Origin: an uncultured Eubacteriales bacterium
GTDB taxonomy: Bacteria; Bacillota; Clostridia; Oscillospirales; Acutalibacteraceae
Assembly: GCA_934486755.1 (NCBI GenBank)
Contig: CAKSQT010000054.1
Location: 1 to 11,494 of the forward strand
DNA length: 11,494 nt
Reading direction: 5' to 3'
Made by a program: the position numbers and the translations under genes
Notes under the pieces: generated by a model
The model's database searches: none
The model's input: only the letters and a program-made list of their open reading frames with translations
Told to the model about the DNA's origin: nothing
Shown here: piece after piece, positions 1-8,082 of the stretch
How the letters are laid out: the number at the start of each line of letters is the position of its first letter
Position numbering within the stretch: the first letter of the stretch is position 1

Positions 1-395
1 AGAAAGAGGCGGCGCAACGGCTGTGCGCCGAGGTCGGGACAAGAGACGCGGGCGCTGTCACCGTGGCGGTTGATTATTATTCCGAGTCGGAAATACTGTT
101 TCAGGTGCCGCGCGCAAGCTTTTTACCAGCCCCAAAGGTTGATTCAGCCGTTATAAAGCTAAAAATCAGACCCGAACCGCCTATAAAAGTTTCAGACGAA
201 AAAAGATTTTTCTCGTTTGTAAAGGCTTGTTTCGCACAGCGCAGAAAAACGCTTGTGAATACGGTATCAAATACTGTCGGAATTGAAAAAGAAACGTTAA
301 AATCAATTCTTTCCGAGCTTAACATCAGTCAGACCGTTCGCAGCGAACAGCTCACAATAAACCAATTAGCCGATATATCAAATAAACTAAAATGA
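1..395 (+). CDS. rsmA: 16S rRNA (adenine1518/1519-N6)-dimethyltransferase RsmA (KsgA), C-terminal part
   Basis: This is the 3' end of a gene cut by the left edge; the reading frame is open from base 3 and stops with TGA at 393-395. The family dimethylates two adjacent adenines in the 3'-terminal hairpin of 16S rRNA during small-subunit assembly, using S-adenosylmethionine. Visible here are the stretch just after the catalytic motif (KEAAQRLCAEVGTRDAGAVT then VAVDYY), the substrate-side motif FLPAPKVDSAV, and the C-terminal helical domain motif FFSFVKACFAQRRKTLVNTV. These are typical of RsmA; the SAM-binding N-terminus lies outside the window. The GTG at 63 is an internal valine codon, because homologous sequence continues upstream of it. 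The last lysine codon and the stop codon lie in the left arm of the terminator hairpin. Confidence 0.95.
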   Translation, partial: KEAAQRLCAEVGTRDAGAVTVAVDYYSESEILFQVPRASFLPAPKVDSAVIKLKIRPEPPIKVSDEKRFFSFVKACFAQRRKTLVNTVSNTVGIEKETLKSILSELNISQTVRSEQLTINQLADISNKLK

Positions 396-418
396 GAGGT
401 TTTTACACCTCTCATTTT
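389..418. terminator. Bidirectional intrinsic terminator between rsmA and the ABC operon
   Basis: A perfect 12-bp stem, 389-400 (AAAATGAGAGGT) against 407-418, closes a 6-base loop (TTTTAC). On the + strand the stem runs straight into T residues, a classic terminator for rsmA. On the - strand the tract after the stem is TTTTAGTTTA, weaker but workable for the ABC operon, whose stop codon (419-421) adjoins the stem. Confidence 0.85.
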
Positions 419-2167
419 TTAATATGCAAACTGACTTTCGTAAAGATTTTTATAAAATCCACCGAGTTGTATAAGCTCGTCGTGAGTTCCTTTTTCGATT
501 ATATGCCCGTTTTTCATAACCAGAATAACATCCGCGCTCTTTACGGTAGAAAGCCTGTGCGCAACTATAAAACTTGTACGCCCTTCCATAAGGGTCGAAA
601 AAGCGTCCTGTATTTTTAATTCGGTTCGGGTATCTATTGAAGAGGTTGCCTCGTCAAGGATTAATATCTTCGGCTTACAGAGCATTACGCGCGCGATACA
701 AAGCAACTGCCTTTGTCCCTCTGACAAATTGCCCCTGCCCTCGCCTATAACGGTATCGTATCCGTTTTCAAGGCGTTTTATGAATCCGTGAGCATGCGAG
801 GCTTTCGCGGCGGCGACTATTTCATCAAAGTCGGCGTCGGGTCTGCCGTAGGCGATATTTTCTTTAACGGTGCCGTCTTTAAGCCAAGTTTCCTGCAAAA
901 CCATACCGTAGTTTTTTCTAAGCGACCGTCTTGTTATTTCACGTATATCAACATCGCTTATCTTGATACTTCCTGAGTTTACGTCGTAAAATCTCATAAG
1001 CAGATTAATGACCGTTGTTTTACCGCAACCAGTAGGACCGACTATCGCTATCCTATTGCCGCTTTTAACATTAAGGTCAAAGTTCTCTATCAAAGTTACA
1101 TCTGGGCGATATGAAAATGAAACGTTATCAAACGTAATCCTGCCGTCGAATTTTTCCGTATCGGCGTTTACTGCGCTTGATTCGTCCAAAGCGGGCGTAT
1201 CAATAAGTTCAAATATCCTTGCCGCGCAGGCAATGGCGTTTTGCAGCTCGGTTATTACTCCCGAAATCTCGTTAAACGGTTTTGTATACTGGTTGGCATA
1301 GCTTAACAGACAGGCAAGTCCGCCTACCGTCATACCGCCGTATATGGCGCTGAGCGCTCCCGTAAGCGCAACAACGGCATAGACAACGCTGTTTATAAAG
1401 CGAGTGCTGGGATTGGTAACTGAGGAAAAGAAAACCGATTTTACAGAGCAGTCCTCCAATCTGCCGTTGATCTCGTTAAATTTTTCATTACTGTTATTTT
1501 CAAACGAAAAAGCCTTTATCAATTTCAGGTTTTGTATAGCCTCGTTAATATAAGCTGTCTGTTCGCCCCTTATTTCAGATTGACGCCTGAAAAGATTATA
1601 GGTAGTCTTTGCTATAAAACGCGCCGTAAAAAGTGAAATCGGCGTAAGAATGACCACCGCGGCGGTTATAATCGGACTTACCGAAAGCATAAACAGCAAT
1701 GTCACTAATATTGTTACCGCACCCGTAAAGAGTTGGCTGAAACCTAATAACAGACCGTCCGCAAATTGGTCGGCGTCGGCAATGATACGGCTTACAATAT
1801 CGCCGTGCCTGTGTCCGTCTATATAAGAAACAGGCAGGCGCTGTATATGCGCAAATGCCTTTTCCCTTATATCGCGCACGGTATTATAGGTTATACGGTT
1901 GTTTATAACGCCCGTCACCCACTGCATTATTGCCGCAAGAACTATACAAACCGCTATTTTTATAAGATAAACGGATATACCGTTAAAGTCAACGCTGTTC
2001 TTTCCTGTCATAAGGTCAATCGCTTTGCCTGCAAGTATCGGTATATAAAGCGACAAGACAACGCTCACAGCGGACAGCAAAACAGAAAGCGCTATAAGAA
2101 ATTTATATTCGCCCACGCACGATACGACCCGTCCGAGAGTGGAACGTGAATTTTCGCTTTTCTTCAT
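419..2167 (-). CDS. ABC exporter subunit with the canonical catalytic site (TM-NBD half-transporter, 582 aa)
   Basis: This is a type IV (MsbA/TM287-288-like) half-transporter: a six-helix membrane domain at about residues 20-310 followed by a nucleotide-binding domain at about 340-580. ATPase motifs are Walker A GPTGCGKTT (377-385), Q-loop Gln425, signature LSEGQ (481-485), Walker B ILILDE with catalytic Glu506, and switch His537 in the AHR motif. The catalytic residues are canonical, but the signature has Glu where LSGGQ has its first Gly. That pattern is known from the consensus half of heterodimeric exporters, whose signature faces the partner's degenerate site. The start ATG overlaps the partner's TGA by 4 bases (2164-2167), and a GGAGG lies 7 bases upstream inside the partner gene, implying translational coupling. 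The substrate cannot be read from sequence; lipids, peptides or drugs are usual for the family. Confidence 0.93.
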   Translation of the reverse strand: MKKSENSRSTLGRVVSCVGEYKFLIALSVLLSAVSVVLSLYIPILAGKAIDLMTGKNSVDFNGISVYLIKIAVCIVLAAIMQWVTGVINNRITYNTVRDIREKAFAHIQRLPVSYIDGHRHGDIVSRIIADADQFADGLLLGFSQLFTGAVTILVTLLFMLSVSPIITAAVVILTPISLFTARFIAKTTYNLFRRQSEIRGEQTAYINEAIQNLKLIKAFSFENNSNEKFNEINGRLEDCSVKSVFFSSVTNPSTRFINSVVYAVVALTGALSAIYGGMTVGGLACLLSYANQYTKPFNEISGVITELQNAIACAARIFELIDTPALDESSAVNADTEKFDGRITFDNVSFSYRPDVTLIENFDLNVKSGNRIAIVGPTGCGKTTVINLLMRFYDVNSGSIKISDVDIREITRRSLRKNYGMVLQETWLKDGTVKENIAYGRPDADFDEIVAAAKASHAHGFIKRLENGYDTVIGEGRGNLSEGQRQLLCIARVMLCKPKILILDEATSSIDTRTELKIQDAFSTLMEGRTSFIVAHRLSTVKSADVILVMKNGHIIEKGTHDELIQLGGFYKNLYESQFAY

Positions 2168-3891
2168 TGTTCCGCCTCCGTTTCACTAAACTGTGTATTG
2201 TATATTTCCCTGTAAACCTCGCAGTTTTTAAGCAGTTCATCGGAAGTACCGATACCGACAATTCTGCCGTCGTCCATAACTATTATCATATCGGCGTGCA
2301 TAACGCTTCCCGCGCGCTGTGAAACGATAAAGACCGTTGGATTAAATTCAAGACCGCGCAATGCTTTACGCAAATTTGCTTCGGTTGCATAATCAAGTGC
2401 CGACGCGGAATCGTCAAGAATCAGTATTTCGGGCTTTTTAACAAGCGCGCGCGCAATGGTAAGTCTCTGCCTCTGACCTCCCGATAGGTTTTTAGAATCC
2501 TGCTCTATTACAAAATCAAGTCCGCCTGGTTTGCTGTTAACTATTTCACGCGCCTGCGCCCTTTCAAGCGCTTCGTATATTTCGCCGTCATCAGCATTGC
2601 CGTTGCCCATAAGGATATTATCCCTTACCGTTCCTTTGAAAAGCGCGGCTTTTTGCGGCACAACCGCTATTTTTGCGCGCAACTTATCAATATCATAATC
2701 CCTGACATCTGTACCGAAAACCTCAACGGAACCGCTTGTCGCGTCATAAAACCTCGGTATCATATTCATAAGCGTAGTTTTGCCAGAACCCGTAGAACCG
2801 ATAATTCCTACTGTCGAAGATCTTTTGACCTTAAAGCTGATGTTGCTCACGGCTTCGTCGGCGGCACTGCTGTATTTAAGCGCAACGTTTTTAAACTCCA
2901 CCGCATAATCTGAGTTTTTACTGCCTTTTGACGAGCCAGAAGTCATACAAGGCTCAATATCGAGAACCGACTGTATTCTATCGGCACAGGCGATTGATTT
3001 GGTAACGCTTATTATGAGGCTCGCGAGTTTTATAAGTTCAACCAAAATCTGAGCCATATAGTTATAAAGCGCAACGACAGAGCCCTGTGAAAGCGAGCCG
3101 CTGTCAACCCTGACCGCGCCCGTATATATCAATGCAATTACCGCGGCGTTGATTATAAAAAACGTAGCGGGATTAAGAAGCACCGAGATTTTAGAAACCG
3201 CAATTTGAAGAATATTCAAAGCGTCGTTCTTGTCGTTAAATTCTTTAATTTCATCGTCTTCTTTGCAAAAGGCGCGGATTACCCTAGTACCCGTCAGATT
3301 TTCCCGAGTTTTAGCCAACACCCCGTCCAGCCCTTTTTGTATATTGGTATACATAGGGATAGTTACAAGCATTATTGCAAAAACAACGGCAAAAAGCAGC
3401 GGTATTACCACCGCAAAGATTAACGCCGACTTAACGTCCACAGTAAACGCCATTATCATAGCGCCGAAGACAACAAACGGTGAACGCAGAACAAGTCTTA
3501 ACGTCAGGTTAAGTCCCGACTGCACTTGGTTCATATCGCCCGTTAATCTTGTTATAAGCGTAGACGTACCTATGTCGTCAAGCTGAGAATATGAGAGCTT
3601 GCCTATATGAGTGAAAAGGTCGCTCCTTATCCGTGTGGTAAAACCGACCGAAGCCTTTGCGGAAAAATACTGCGCCGTAAGCGAGCTTACAAGTCCGACT
3701 GCGCCGAGCAAAATCAACATTCCGCAATTAGTGAAAATATATTTCTTATCTCCCGCAGAAATTCCCTTATCTATTATATTTGCCACGACAAGGGGGACAA
3801 ACAGTTCAAAAGACGCCTCCAACAATTTGAAAAGAGGACCTAATATACTTTCTTTTTTATAATACTTTAAATATTTTAACAGCTTTTTCAT
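2164..3891 (-). CDS. ABC exporter subunit with degenerate catalytic site (TM-NBD half-transporter, 575 aa)
   Basis: This is the first gene of the exporter operon and the partner of the 582-aa subunit. A membrane domain (about residues 15-300) precedes a nucleotide-binding domain (about 330-570). Walker A is GSTGSGKTT (365-373), the Q-loop has Gln413, and the signature LSGGQ (469-473) is canonical. Two catalytic positions are replaced: Walker B reads ILILDD, with Asp494 where the catalytic Glu belongs, and the switch motif reads SQR, with Gln525 where His belongs. Codons at 2410-2412 (Asp) and 2317-2319 (Gln) confirm both. The same substitutions mark the degenerate half of TM287/288-type heterodimers, in which only one ATP site hydrolyses efficiently. 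The ATG at 3889-3891 is preceded by AAAGGTG. Loss of function is unlikely, since the partner signature has diverged to match. Confidence 0.93.
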   Translation of the reverse strand: MKKLLKYLKYYKKESILGPLFKLLEASFELFVPLVVANIIDKGISAGDKKYIFTNCGMLILLGAVGLVSSLTAQYFSAKASVGFTTRIRSDLFTHIGKLSYSQLDDIGTSTLITRLTGDMNQVQSGLNLTLRLVLRSPFVVFGAMIMAFTVDVKSALIFAVVIPLLFAVVFAIMLVTIPMYTNIQKGLDGVLAKTRENLTGTRVIRAFCKEDDEIKEFNDKNDALNILQIAVSKISVLLNPATFFIINAAVIALIYTGAVRVDSGSLSQGSVVALYNYMAQILVELIKLASLIISVTKSIACADRIQSVLDIEPCMTSGSSKGSKNSDYAVEFKNVALKYSSAADEAVSNISFKVKRSSTVGIIGSTGSGKTTLMNMIPRFYDATSGSVEVFGTDVRDYDIDKLRAKIAVVPQKAALFKGTVRDNILMGNGNADDGEIYEALERAQAREIVNSKPGGLDFVIEQDSKNLSGGQRQRLTIARALVKKPEILILDDSASALDYATEANLRKALRGLEFNPTVFIVSQRAGSVMHADMIIVMDDGRIVGIGTSDELLKNCEVYREIYNTQFSETEAEQ

Positions 3892-3923
3892 TTTTCACCT
3901 TTAAATTACAAAACTACCTATAA

Positions 3924-3951
3924 ATTATACCATTATACTGCATTTTTTCAA
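3924..3951 (-). promoter_or_regulatory. Predicted sigma-A promoter of the ABC exporter operon
   Basis: On the - strand, TTGAAA (3946-3951) and TATAAT (3924-3929) are separated by 16 bases, 32 bases upstream of the ATG. A second TATAAT lies at 3932-3937 but has no good -35 at the right distance. The -35 end touches the dyad at 3950-3964. Confidence 0.6.
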
Positions 3952-3964
3952 GTATTTGATACTT
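3950..3964. promoter_or_regulatory. Inverted repeat between divergent promoters, candidate operator
   Basis: AAGTAT (3950-3955) and ATACTT (3959-3964) form a perfect 6-bp dyad around TTG. It overlaps the end of the exporter -35 (3946-3951) and most of a candidate birA -35, TTGATA (3956-3961). A protein bound here could affect both genes. No regulator gene for it lies in the window, and in AT-rich DNA a short dyad may be chance. Confidence 0.35.
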
Positions 3965-3997
3965 TGGTATTTTAATCTTATAAAAATGTGATATAAT
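3956..3997 (+). promoter_or_regulatory. Predicted promoter(s) of birA
   Basis: Two overlapping candidates are visible. TTGATA (3956-3961) pairs with TATAAA (3979-3984) at a 17-base spacing. Further downstream TATAAT (3992-3997) is preceded by TGA, an extended -10 that can work without a good -35. The second would give a very short leader before the ATG at 4017. Confidence 0.55.
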
Positions 3998-4016
3998 TTA
4001 ATTAACCAGAAGGGAT

Positions 4017-5003
4017 ATGATAGTTATTATTACTCTTAAAGAAAAAGTTCTAAATATTCTTGAAGAAAACCGAAACAGCTATATTTCGGGCGAATACATA
4101 GCAAAAACTGCCGACGTCAGCCGCGCGTCGGTCTGGAAAGCGATCAACAGCCTTAAAGAAAGCGGTATTGAAATAGACGCGGTTACAAACAAAGGCTACT
4201 GCCTTTCGTCGGATTATGACTTCCTTTCTCTGTCAGGAATAAAATCCGCAATTAATTGCTTAGATTTTAAAATTGAACCCGAACTGTTGAAATCGGTTGA
4301 ATCAACCAACAAAACCGCAAGAGAACGCGCGCAAAGCGGCGTCAAAGAGGGATATACCGTAATATCGTCACAGCAGACAGGCGGTCACGGACGTTTCGGC
4401 AGGCATTTTTATTCGCCTGAAAACTGCGGAATATATATGAGTATTGTTTTAAGACCTAAAATATCCGCCGCCGATTCGGTGTTTATTACGACAGCCGCCG
4501 CTGTTGCCGTTTGCGAGGCGATTGAAAGCGTTAGCGGAAAAAACGCGCGGATAAAATGGGTCAACGACGTATTGGTTGACAGCAAAAAGGTGTGCGGCAT
4601 TCTGACCGAGGCGGCGTTTAACATAGAAAGCGGCTTACTTGACTACGCTATACTCGGTATCGGGATAAATGCGTATGAACCCAAGGACGGATTTGCCGAC
4701 GAAATAAAGAATGTGGCGGGCGCTGTTTTTTCAAAGGCTGACGGCGGCGCCATGGATAGGCTTACGGGAGAGGTGCTTAACAACTTTTTCAAATATTACA
4801 AAAACCTTAAAAGCACGGAATTTTTAGAAGCATACCGCAGCCACTGCATAATACCGAAAAATTCAATAACCGTTATATCGAACGGCAAAAAACGTTCTGC
4901 TTATATAATAGGCGTTGATGATGATTTCAGACTTCACGTCAGATATACCGACGGAACGGAAGAGCATCTCAATTCGGGTGAAATAAGCACCAAATTAAAC
5001 TGA
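4017..5003 (+). CDS. birA: Bifunctional biotin-[acetyl-CoA-carboxylase] ligase / biotin operon repressor BirA
   Basis: The protein activates biotin with ATP and transfers it to the lysine of biotin carrier domains. It has three parts: an N-terminal winged helix-turn-helix (about residues 8-62), the ligase core (about 85-265) and a small C-terminal SH3-like domain (about 283-326). The presence of the DNA-binding domain puts it in the class that can also repress biotin genes. In the core, SVESTN (93-98), SSQQTGGHGRFGR (117-129), KWVND (180-184) and SKKVCGIL (189-196) are the biotin and ATP binding motifs. The adenylate loop reads GHGRFGR where E. coli has GRGRRGR; the central Arg126 is kept. 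The likely client is encoded next door: the biotin carrier at 7702-8055. The SD AGAAGGG (4008-4014) ends only 2 bases before the ATG, so a slightly later non-ATG start is possible. Confidence 0.92.
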   Translation: MIVIITLKEKVLNILEENRNSYISGEYIAKTADVSRASVWKAINSLKESGIEIDAVTNKGYCLSSDYDFLSLSGIKSAINCLDFKIEPELLKSVESTNKTARERAQSGVKEGYTVISSQQTGGHGRFGRHFYSPENCGIYMSIVLRPKISAADSVFITTAAAVAVCEAIESVSGKNARIKWVNDVLVDSKKVCGILTEAAFNIESGLLDYAILGIGINAYEPKDGFADEIKNVAGAVFSKADGGAMDRLTGEVLNNFFKYYKNLKSTEFLEAYRSHCIIPKNSITVISNGKKRSAYIIGVDDDFRLHVRYTDGTEEHLNSGEISTKLN

Positions 5004-5007
5004 AAAC

Positions 5008-5035
5008 GACCCCGCAAGCTAATACTTGCGGGGTC
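5008..5035. terminator. Bidirectional hairpin between birA and the decarboxylase operon
   Basis: A perfect 11-bp GC-rich stem, GACCCCGCAAG (5008-5018) against 5025-5035, closes a 6-base loop. It sits between the birA stop (5001-5003) and the oadA-like stop (5042-5044). T-tracts are short on both sides (AATTGTTT on +, GTTTTCAGTTT on -), so termination rests mainly on the strong stem. Confidence 0.75.
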
Positions 5036-5041
5036 AATTGT

Positions 5042-6457
5042 TTATTCTGAAATATCCTCAACTACGAGGCTGCGAACGCCGTCAGCGTCTTCATTTGCCG
5101 ACTTAGCCTTATCGCGAACCGCGAAGAATTTTTCTGCAACCTGCGGGAAAAGCGCGTAGCTTAAAACGTCCTCCTCGGACTTGCCTATTCCCTTTTCCTT
5201 CATTTCAAGCGCATACTTTTTGAGTTCGGGCTCCAAAAGGTCGGCAGGACGGCAGGTGATGACCTTATCGTCGCCGATAGCCTTTTTACGCACTTCCTCG
5301 TTCACCGTGCCAGGAAGACGTCCGTATTCGCCTCTGAGCAAAGCCTTTGACTCCTTGGTGATCATTTTATAACGCTCGCCTGAGAGAACGTTGAGAACAG
5401 CCTGAGTTCCGACTATCTGTGAAGTCGGAGTTACAAGCGGAGGATAGCCGAAATCTTCCCTTACCTTCGGAACCTCGGCAAGAACCTCATAATACTTATC
5501 CTCGGCGTTTGCCTGTTTAAGCTGTGAAAGCAGGTTGGAAAGCATACCGCCGGGAACCTGATAAATAAGGGTCTTGGTATCAACATTCAGCACCTTAGGA
5601 TCAAGTATACCCTCTGCCTTCATTCTGTCGGCAACGGTGCGGAAATGAGCCGCAATATCGCTGAGCTTAGTTAAATCAAGTCCCGTATCGCGCGGTGTTC
5701 CCTGCATTGTCGCAACAAGCGCCTCAGTTGACGGATTTGATGTTCCGTTAGCAAACGGCGACAGAGCGCAATCCACAATGTCAACGCCCGCCTGAGCCGC
5801 CATAAGATAGGTCATATCACCCGTACCTGTGGTGTTGTGGGTGTGCAGGTGGATCGGAACGCTGACGTTTTCTTTGAGCTTTTTAACAAGCGAATATGCC
5901 GCATAAGGAAGCAAAAGGTTTGCCATATCCTTAATGCAGATAACGTCGGCGCCCATCTTTTCGAGCTTCTTCGCAAGCTCTACAAAATAGTCCTCGTTGT
6001 GGACAGGGCTTACTGTGTAGCTTATTGCCGCTTCACATATACCGCCGTATTTTTTACAGCTTTTCATAGCCTGTTCCATATTTCTTGTATCGTTAAGCGC
6101 GTCAAAAATACGTATAACGTCAATTCCGTTTTCAATTGACTTCTTGACGAACATATCAACAACATCATCGGCATAATGCTTGTATCCTAAGATGTTCTGA
6201 CCTCTTAAAAGCATCTGCAATTTTGTGTTGGGCATATGCTTTTTGAGAGTACGGAGTCTTTCCCAAGGGTCTTCGTTAAGAAAACGCATACAAGAGTCAA
6301 ACGTAGCGCCGCCCCAACATTCAAGGCTCCAATATCCTGCCGCGTCCAGCTTTTCGAGCGCGGGAAGCATATCTTCAATTCTCATTCGGGTAGCTGCCTG
6401 CGACTGATGAGCGTCACGCAGTATAGTATCAGTTATATATAAAGGTTTTGAAATCAT
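5042..6457 (-). CDS. oadA: Oxaloacetate decarboxylase alpha subunit, carboxyltransferase only (PycB/OadA type, lacks biotinyl domain)
   Basis: This is the carboxyltransferase that removes CO2 from a 2-oxoacid, oxaloacetate in the well-studied relatives, and loads it on biotin. It has the DRE-TIM/HMGL-like barrel with TDTILRDAHQS at 9-19, KDMANLL at 176-182 (Lys176 is the position carbamylated in this family) and HLHTHNTTG at 203-211, which supply the metal site. A conserved PYC_OADA domain follows to about residue 460. At 471 aa it ends before the Ala/Pro linker and C-terminal biotinyl domain found in classic OadA (about 590 aa); that domain is encoded separately at 7702-8055. It is the last gene of the operon, 15 bases after the beta subunit, with AGGAGGT 8 bases before its ATG. 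The sequence is of the oxoacid class, unlike the acyl-CoA class in methylmalonyl-CoA or glutaconyl-CoA decarboxylases. Subunit B of a two-subunit pyruvate carboxylase is the alternative, less likely beside a beta subunit. Confidence 0.88.
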   Translation of the reverse strand: MISKPLYITDTILRDAHQSQAATRMRIEDMLPALEKLDAAGYWSLECWGGATFDSCMRFLNEDPWERLRTLKKHMPNTKLQMLLRGQNILGYKHYADDVVDMFVKKSIENGIDVIRIFDALNDTRNMEQAMKSCKKYGGICEAAISYTVSPVHNEDYFVELAKKLEKMGADVICIKDMANLLLPYAAYSLVKKLKENVSVPIHLHTHNTTGTGDMTYLMAAQAGVDIVDCALSPFANGTSNPSTEALVATMQGTPRDTGLDLTKLSDIAAHFRTVADRMKAEGILDPKVLNVDTKTLIYQVPGGMLSNLLSQLKQANAEDKYYEVLAEVPKVREDFGYPPLVTPTSQIVGTQAVLNVLSGERYKMITKESKALLRGEYGRLPGTVNEEVRKKAIGDDKVITCRPADLLEPELKKYALEMKEKGIGKSEEDVLSYALFPQVAEKFFAVRDKAKSANEDADGVRSLVVEDISE

Positions 6458-6472
6458 AAAATATACCTCCTA

Positions 6473-7687
6473 TCAGCCGAACAGCGTTATAAGCACACCC
6501 GCTGCAATAGCGGAACCGATAACACCTGCAACGTTCGGACCCATAGCGTGCATAAGCAGGAAGTTTGAAGGATTTTCCTTCTGACCGACCGACTGCGAAA
6601 CACGCGCCGCCATAGGAACGGCTGAAACGCCTGCGGAACCGATAAGCGGATTTATCTTATTCTTTCTTGTAAACAGGTTCATAAATTTAGCAAGCAATAC
6701 GCCGCCCGCGGTGCCTATGCTGAACGCAACTATTCCCATTGCAAGGATTTTGAGCGTTCTGAGATTTAAGAACGCTTCTGCTGTTGCGGTTGCGCCGACA
6801 GATATTCCGAGGAATATTGTAACGATATTCATAAGCTCATTCTGCGCTGTTTTGCAAAGACGTTCGCAAACGCCCGACTCTTTCCAGAGGTTGCCGAGCA
6901 TAAGACAGCCGACAAGCGGAGTAGCCGAAGGAACCAGCAACGCAACAAAAATAGTAACAACTATCGGGAATATAATCTTCTCGGTCTTGTTTACCTTTCT
7001 GAGAGGTTTCATAACGATAGCGCGCTCTTTCTTAGTTGTGAAGAGCTTCATTATAGGCGGCTGAATTACAGGCACAAGAGCCATATAAGAGTATGCCGCA
7101 ACAGCTATCGGTCCGAGAAGCGACGGATAGAGCTTTGAAGTTGTGTATATAGCGGTAGGACCGTCGGCACCGCCGATTATACCGATAGACGCCGCCGCTT
7201 CCGCAGGGAATGCGAGAGCAAGACAGCCTAAGAATGTAACAAAAATTCCAAGCTGAGCCGCCGCGCCCAAAAGCAATGATTTCGGGTTCGCGATAAGCGG
7301 TTCAAAGTCGGTCATAGCGCCTATTCCGACAAATATCAGGCACGGATACAGGCAGGTCTTTACGCCGATATAAAGAATATCAAGTAGCCCGCCGTTGGAC
7401 ATTATATGACCGTAACTGTGATAAAATTCAGAGCTTTCGTCCATAAATGCCGTCCACAAATCGGTGTGATACATAGCGTCGGCACCTGTAAATGCGGTAA
7501 GGTTTGTAAGCAGCATACCGAAAGCGATACCGACAAGTAACAAAGGTTCAAACTGTTTCTTTATACCGAGGTATAAAAGCAACAGCGATACGAGAATCAT
7601 TACAAGCGATCCCCAATTTTCTTTCATATTGCCGAAAAGCATATAAAAACCTGTGCTTTTGGCAAAATCCAAAAGGTTTTGTAACAT
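6473..7687 (-). CDS. oadB: Na+-translocating decarboxylase beta subunit (OadB/MmdB/GcdB family)
   Basis: This is the integral membrane subunit that decarboxylates carboxybiotin and uses the energy to pump Na+ out. It is 404 aa, normal for the family, with many hydrophobic segments from about residue 27 to the C-terminus. The hallmark GGADGPTAIYTTS (172-184) contains Asp175, and AYSYMALVP (198-206) contains Tyr201; by spacing these match Asp203 and Tyr229, implicated in Na+ coupling in Klebsiella OadB. The C-terminal AMGPNVAGVIGSA (381-393) is the other conserved Na+-site region. The family is shared by oxaloacetate, methylmalonyl-CoA, malonate and glutaconyl-CoA decarboxylases, so substrate is assigned from the neighbouring alpha subunit. 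The gene starts 14 bases after the carrier gene with GGAGGAA before the ATG, and the downstream alpha subunit follows closely. Confidence 0.93.
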   Translation of the reverse strand: MLQNLLDFAKSTGFYMLFGNMKENWGSLVMILVSLLLLYLGIKKQFEPLLLVGIAFGMLLTNLTAFTGADAMYHTDLWTAFMDESSEFYHSYGHIMSNGGLLDILYIGVKTCLYPCLIFVGIGAMTDFEPLIANPKSLLLGAAAQLGIFVTFLGCLALAFPAEAAASIGIIGGADGPTAIYTTSKLYPSLLGPIAVAAYSYMALVPVIQPPIMKLFTTKKERAIVMKPLRKVNKTEKIIFPIVVTIFVALLVPSATPLVGCLMLGNLWKESGVCERLCKTAQNELMNIVTIFLGISVGATATAEAFLNLRTLKILAMGIVAFSIGTAGGVLLAKFMNLFTRKNKINPLIGSAGVSAVPMAARVSQSVGQKENPSNFLLMHAMGPNVAGVIGSAIAAGVLITLFG

Positions 7688-7701
7688 AGCGGTTCCTCCG
7701 A

Positions 7702-8055
7702 TCAGCCGATCTCGCAGAGAACTGTGCCTGTTTCAACCGAAATGCCGCTTGCTACAACGCTCTTAACAGTTCCGTCGCAGGGTGACATAATCTCGTTTTC
7801 CATCTTCATAGCTTCAAGAATCATAAGTACGTCGCCTTTTTTGACGGTATCTCCGACCTTGACATTTACCGAGAGAATGTTGCCCGGCATAGGACTGTTT
7901 ACGGTCTCGCCGTTTCCTGTGGGAGCGGCGGGAGCAGGTGCGGCAGCCTTCGGTGCAGCGGGAGCAGCAGCCTTATTTGCAGCAGCAGTGCCTGTTATAT
8001 CTTCTAATTCAATTTCGTAAGCAGTTCCGTTTACTGTTACTTTATACTTTTTCAT
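7702..8055 (-). CDS. Biotin carboxyl carrier protein of the decarboxylase (separate biotinyl subunit)
   Basis: This 117-aa protein carries CO2 on biotin between the carboxyltransferase and the membrane beta subunit. A short N-terminal segment (MKKYKVTVNGTAYEIELEDI, 1-20) is followed by a flexible Ala/Pro/Lys linker (about 24-46) and a complete biotinyl/lipoyl domain (about 50-117). The biotinylation motif EAMKMENEI (81-89) places biotin on Lys84; SPMPGNI (54-60) and the GDTVKKGD turn (68-75) are typical of the fold. This arrangement resembles the gamma subunits GcdC/MmdC of acyl-CoA decarboxylases rather than classic OadA, where the domain is fused. It lies second in the operon, 27 bases after the OadG-like gene. 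It could in principle also serve another carboxylase. Its ligase, BirA, is encoded about 2.7 kb away. Confidence 0.92.
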   Translation of the reverse strand: MKKYKVTVNGTAYEIELEDITGTAAANKAAAPAAPKAAAPAPAAPTGNGETVNSPMPGNILSVNVKVGDTVKKGDVLMILEAMKMENEIMSPCDGTVKSVVASGISVETGTVLCEIG

Positions 8056-8082
8056 AGCCTTTTACCTCTTTCACGTAATTAA

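Noticed and set aside
1766..2149. 127-codon open frame on the + strand within the ABC subunit gene
   Set aside because: It lies opposite a strongly conserved transporter gene; its translation is rich in Tyr, Arg and Asn with no domain, as expected of a shadow frame.
6711..7064. 117-codon + strand frame opposite oadB
   Set aside because: It is a mirror of the conserved beta subunit and has no independent evidence.
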